Of a stretch of 64,000 nucleotides of DNA, positions 63,794-64,000 are shown piece after piece. Position 1 is the first letter of the stretch; each line of letters begins with the position of its first letter. Made by a program: the position numbers and the translations under genes. Origin of the DNA: Kordiimonas lipolytica (GTDB taxonomy: Bacteria > Pseudomonadota > Alphaproteobacteria > Sphingomonadales > Kordiimonadaceae); the NCBI RefSeq assembly GCF_001550065.1, contig NZ_LRUB01000036.1, positions 288,501-352,500 on the forward strand, in the 5' to 3' direction. Under the pieces are notes generated by a model. It had not been told where the DNA came from and searched no databases. It saw only the letters and a list, made by a program, of their open reading frames with translations.

Positions 63794-64000
63794 TTGTAGA
63801 TTGGAAGGGAGATGTGGACGGTGGTCTGGTTGATCATCATCTATATTTTCCGACATGTTTCACTGGTTTTCGGACCGGTTGAAATAAGCAGTGACTAACT
63901 TTGGTTAGTCACGTCAGTGAATTCTTGAGCGCATATTTCGGTATGCATTCAGATTTTCTTGTTGTGTGAATTGATGATGGTTTTTAGGAACCATTTATTG

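Overview
This 64 kb window is chromosomal DNA of a GC-rich bacterium, almost certainly an alphaproteobacterium. The strongest evidence is a circularly permuted, two-piece ssrA (tmRNA) gene on the minus strand at about 22.44-22.80 kb. Its encoded tag ends in AVAA. Supporting signs are an SspB of the alpha type, a GC-rich codon pattern, and the mreBCD-mrdAB and hflKC layouts. The order cannot be fixed from sequence alone; Kordiimonadales or Rhodospirillales relatives would fit. No phage, insertion sequence or CRISPR array was seen.

Layout. 1-3.2 kb: the N-terminal 1079 codons of a giant modular protein of unknown function, next to tRNA-Thr(UGU). 3.7-6.6 kb: a QueG-like Fe-S protein, a MscS channel and a ZntB/CorA transporter. 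6.6-17.3 kb: a dense cluster for carbon-nitrogen bond chemistry. It holds an asparagine synthetase, a transcarbamylase paralogue with a changed second-substrate site, a 39-residue membrane microprotein, a Na+/solute symporter, an exported FN3-like protein, a divergent M20 ureido hydrolase with MarR, an amidoligase/glutaminase pair, and an ArsR/PLP-decarboxylase pair. 17.3-20 kb: GNAT, class I fumarase, SspB. 20.4-22.2 kb: a LuxR/LuxI quorum-sensing pair with a coupled unknown gene. 22.4-22.8 kb: ssrA. 22.9-33.9 kb: a membrane protein, thyA, a CHASE histidine kinase, folA, the Fe-S carrier Mrp/ApbC, hflK-hflC-DUF2065-degP, serB, miaA.

34-42.7 kb: branched-chain amino acid synthesis (ilvB, ilvN, ilvC, leuA). 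Its untranslated regions are rich in hairpins, and a Leu-rich 53-codon ORF lies ahead of leuA. Two REP-like palindromic elements and one 222-bp multi-hairpin element are in or near this stretch. 42.9-48.4 kb: the rod-shape operon mreB-mreC-mreD-mrdA-rodA, in which mreC appears to start at CTG. 48.4-63.3 kb: an M20 amidohydrolase, Zur, a large TPR protein, a GDT1-type cation exporter, MsrA, a second MscS channel, a thioesterase, DUF1499, a CBS protein, a secreted GH13 amylase, an exosortase-type glycosyltransferase, an LpxR-like lipid A deacylase, an Xre/DUF2975 pair and an exported unknown. 63.6-64 kb: an rRNA promoter and boxA leader, so a 16S rRNA gene should start just beyond the right edge.

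Most genes are housekeeping. The best candidate for an undescribed system is the 6.6-13.8 kb divergent cluster. There a transcarbamylase-like enzyme keeps its carbamoyl-phosphate residues but has lost the aspartate-binding arginine motif. It is translationally coupled to a symporter through a microprotein and faces an N-carbamoyl-amino-acid hydrolase across a shared regulatory region.
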